Origin: Chloroflexota bacterium
GTDB lineage: Bacteria; Chloroflexota; Limnocylindria; Limnocylindrales; CSP1-4
DNA length: 5,144 nt
Assembly (NCBI GenBank): GCA_017860675.1
Contig: JAGDMV010000138.1
Location: 1-5,144, forward strand
Reading direction: 5' to 3'
Position numbers and translations under genes: made by a program. Below are positions 4,654-5,144 of the stretch, piece by piece. The first letter of the stretch is position 1; the number at the start of each line of letters is the position of its first letter. The notes beneath the pieces were generated by a model that worked only from the letters and a program-made list of their open reading frames with translations, searched no databases and was not told the DNA's origin.

Positions 4654-5144
4654 GTGACCGTGGCGATGCGGGCCCTCGTCGACGCGGCGGAGCTGCCCGG
4701 GGACGAGGAGGCGCTCGACGCGTACAGCCGGGTCGTCACCGCGGTGGCGGCCCGCATCCTCCCCTCGGTCGCCAGCATCCGGCTCGTGCGGCGGAGCGGG
4801 CCGGGCCCGGCGGGGTCGGGCTCGGCGGTCGTCCTGGCGCCGGACGGGTACCTGCTCACGGCCGCCCACGTCGTGGGGTCGGCCGACCGGGGCGAGGCGA
4901 TCCTGGCCGACGGGCGGCCCGTCGATCTCACCGTCGTCGGGCGGGACGCCCTCTCCGACCTGGCCGTCGTCAGGGTCGCCGCCGACGGGCTGATCCCCAT
5001 CGACATCGGCGACGCCGACCGGCTCCGCGTCGGCCAGCTGGTCATCGCCGTCGGCAGCCCGATGGGCTTCGCCGGCACGGTCACGGCCGGCGTGGTCAGC
5101 GCCCTCGGGCGGTCCCTCTCGGCCCGGAACGGCGCGGCGACGCG
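4654..5144 (+). CDS. Second trypsin-like S1C serine protease, C-terminus cut by the window edge
   Basis: The 163 visible residues form the first half of another HtrA-type protease. His72 in LLTAAHVVG and Asp102 in GRDALSDLAVVRV are two members of the triad. SPMGFAGTVTAGVVSALGR (135-153) is the family's conserved strand-loop before the catalytic Ser, which lies beyond the window. Like its neighbour it has no signal peptide or membrane segment: about 35 mostly charged residues precede the domain. The start is a GTG 2 nt after the preceding stop, with GGAGG 7 nt upstream, so the two genes form one operon and are likely coupled in translation. The two N-terminal halves align (ILPSVASI with VAPSIVGI, AAHVV with NAHNL), which points to an old tandem duplication. 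This copy keeps the more canonical His motif. Whether it has a PDZ domain cannot be seen. Confidence 0.9.
   Translation, partial: MTVAMRALVDAAELPGDEEALDAYSRVVTAVAARILPSVASIRLVRRSGPGPAGSGSAVVLAPDGYLLTAAHVVGSADRGEAILADGRPVDLTVVGRDALSDLAVVRVAADGLIPIDIGDADRLRVGQLVIAVGSPMGFAGTVTAGVVSALGRSLSARNGAAT

Overview
The window is a stretch of GC-rich bacterial chromosome with dense coding, strong codon bias and short gaps. The gene content (a quinolinate-pathway L-aspartate oxidase, an HxlR-type regulator, HtrA-like proteases) and the apparently leaderless nadB fit a high-GC lineage such as Actinomycetota or Chloroflexota. The lineage is inferred from composition and style; no marker gene settles it.

Layout: four genes lie on the minus strand and two on the plus strand, diverging from about position 3723. 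Reading leftward from there on the minus strand come an HxlR-family winged-helix regulator (3231-3689), a small nitroreductase that looks truncated at its C-terminus (2738-3175), nadB (1077-2741), a 219-bp gap with a candidate promoter, and an alpha/beta hydrolase cut by the left edge (1-857). Reading rightward come two tandem trypsin-like (S1C/HtrA-type) serine protease genes, one complete with a C-terminal PDZ-like domain (3761-4651) and one cut by the right edge (4654-5144).

How the genes may work together: an HxlR regulator next to a nitroreductase is a recurring pair in bacteria and usually responds to quinones or electrophiles. Here the divergent promoter region holds a perfect 17-bp palindrome lying between two -10-like hexamers, one per strand, so a single operator could control both the regulator-nitroreductase unit and the protease pair. 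nadB makes iminoaspartate for quinolinate and NAD synthesis. Its start codon overlaps the nitroreductase stop (ATGA), it has no Shine-Dalgarno sequence, and a TACAAT hexamer lies exactly where a -10 box for a leaderless mRNA would be. The nitroreductase tail therefore appears to double as the nadB promoter. nadA and nadC are not next to nadB here.

Nothing in the window amounts to a clearly new multi-gene system. The most interesting points are the shared divergent operator, the truncated nitroreductase fused to the nadB start, and the pair of HtrA-like proteases without any visible export signal or membrane anchor. There are no tRNA or rRNA genes, CRISPR arrays, insertion sequences or long repeats that I can see.
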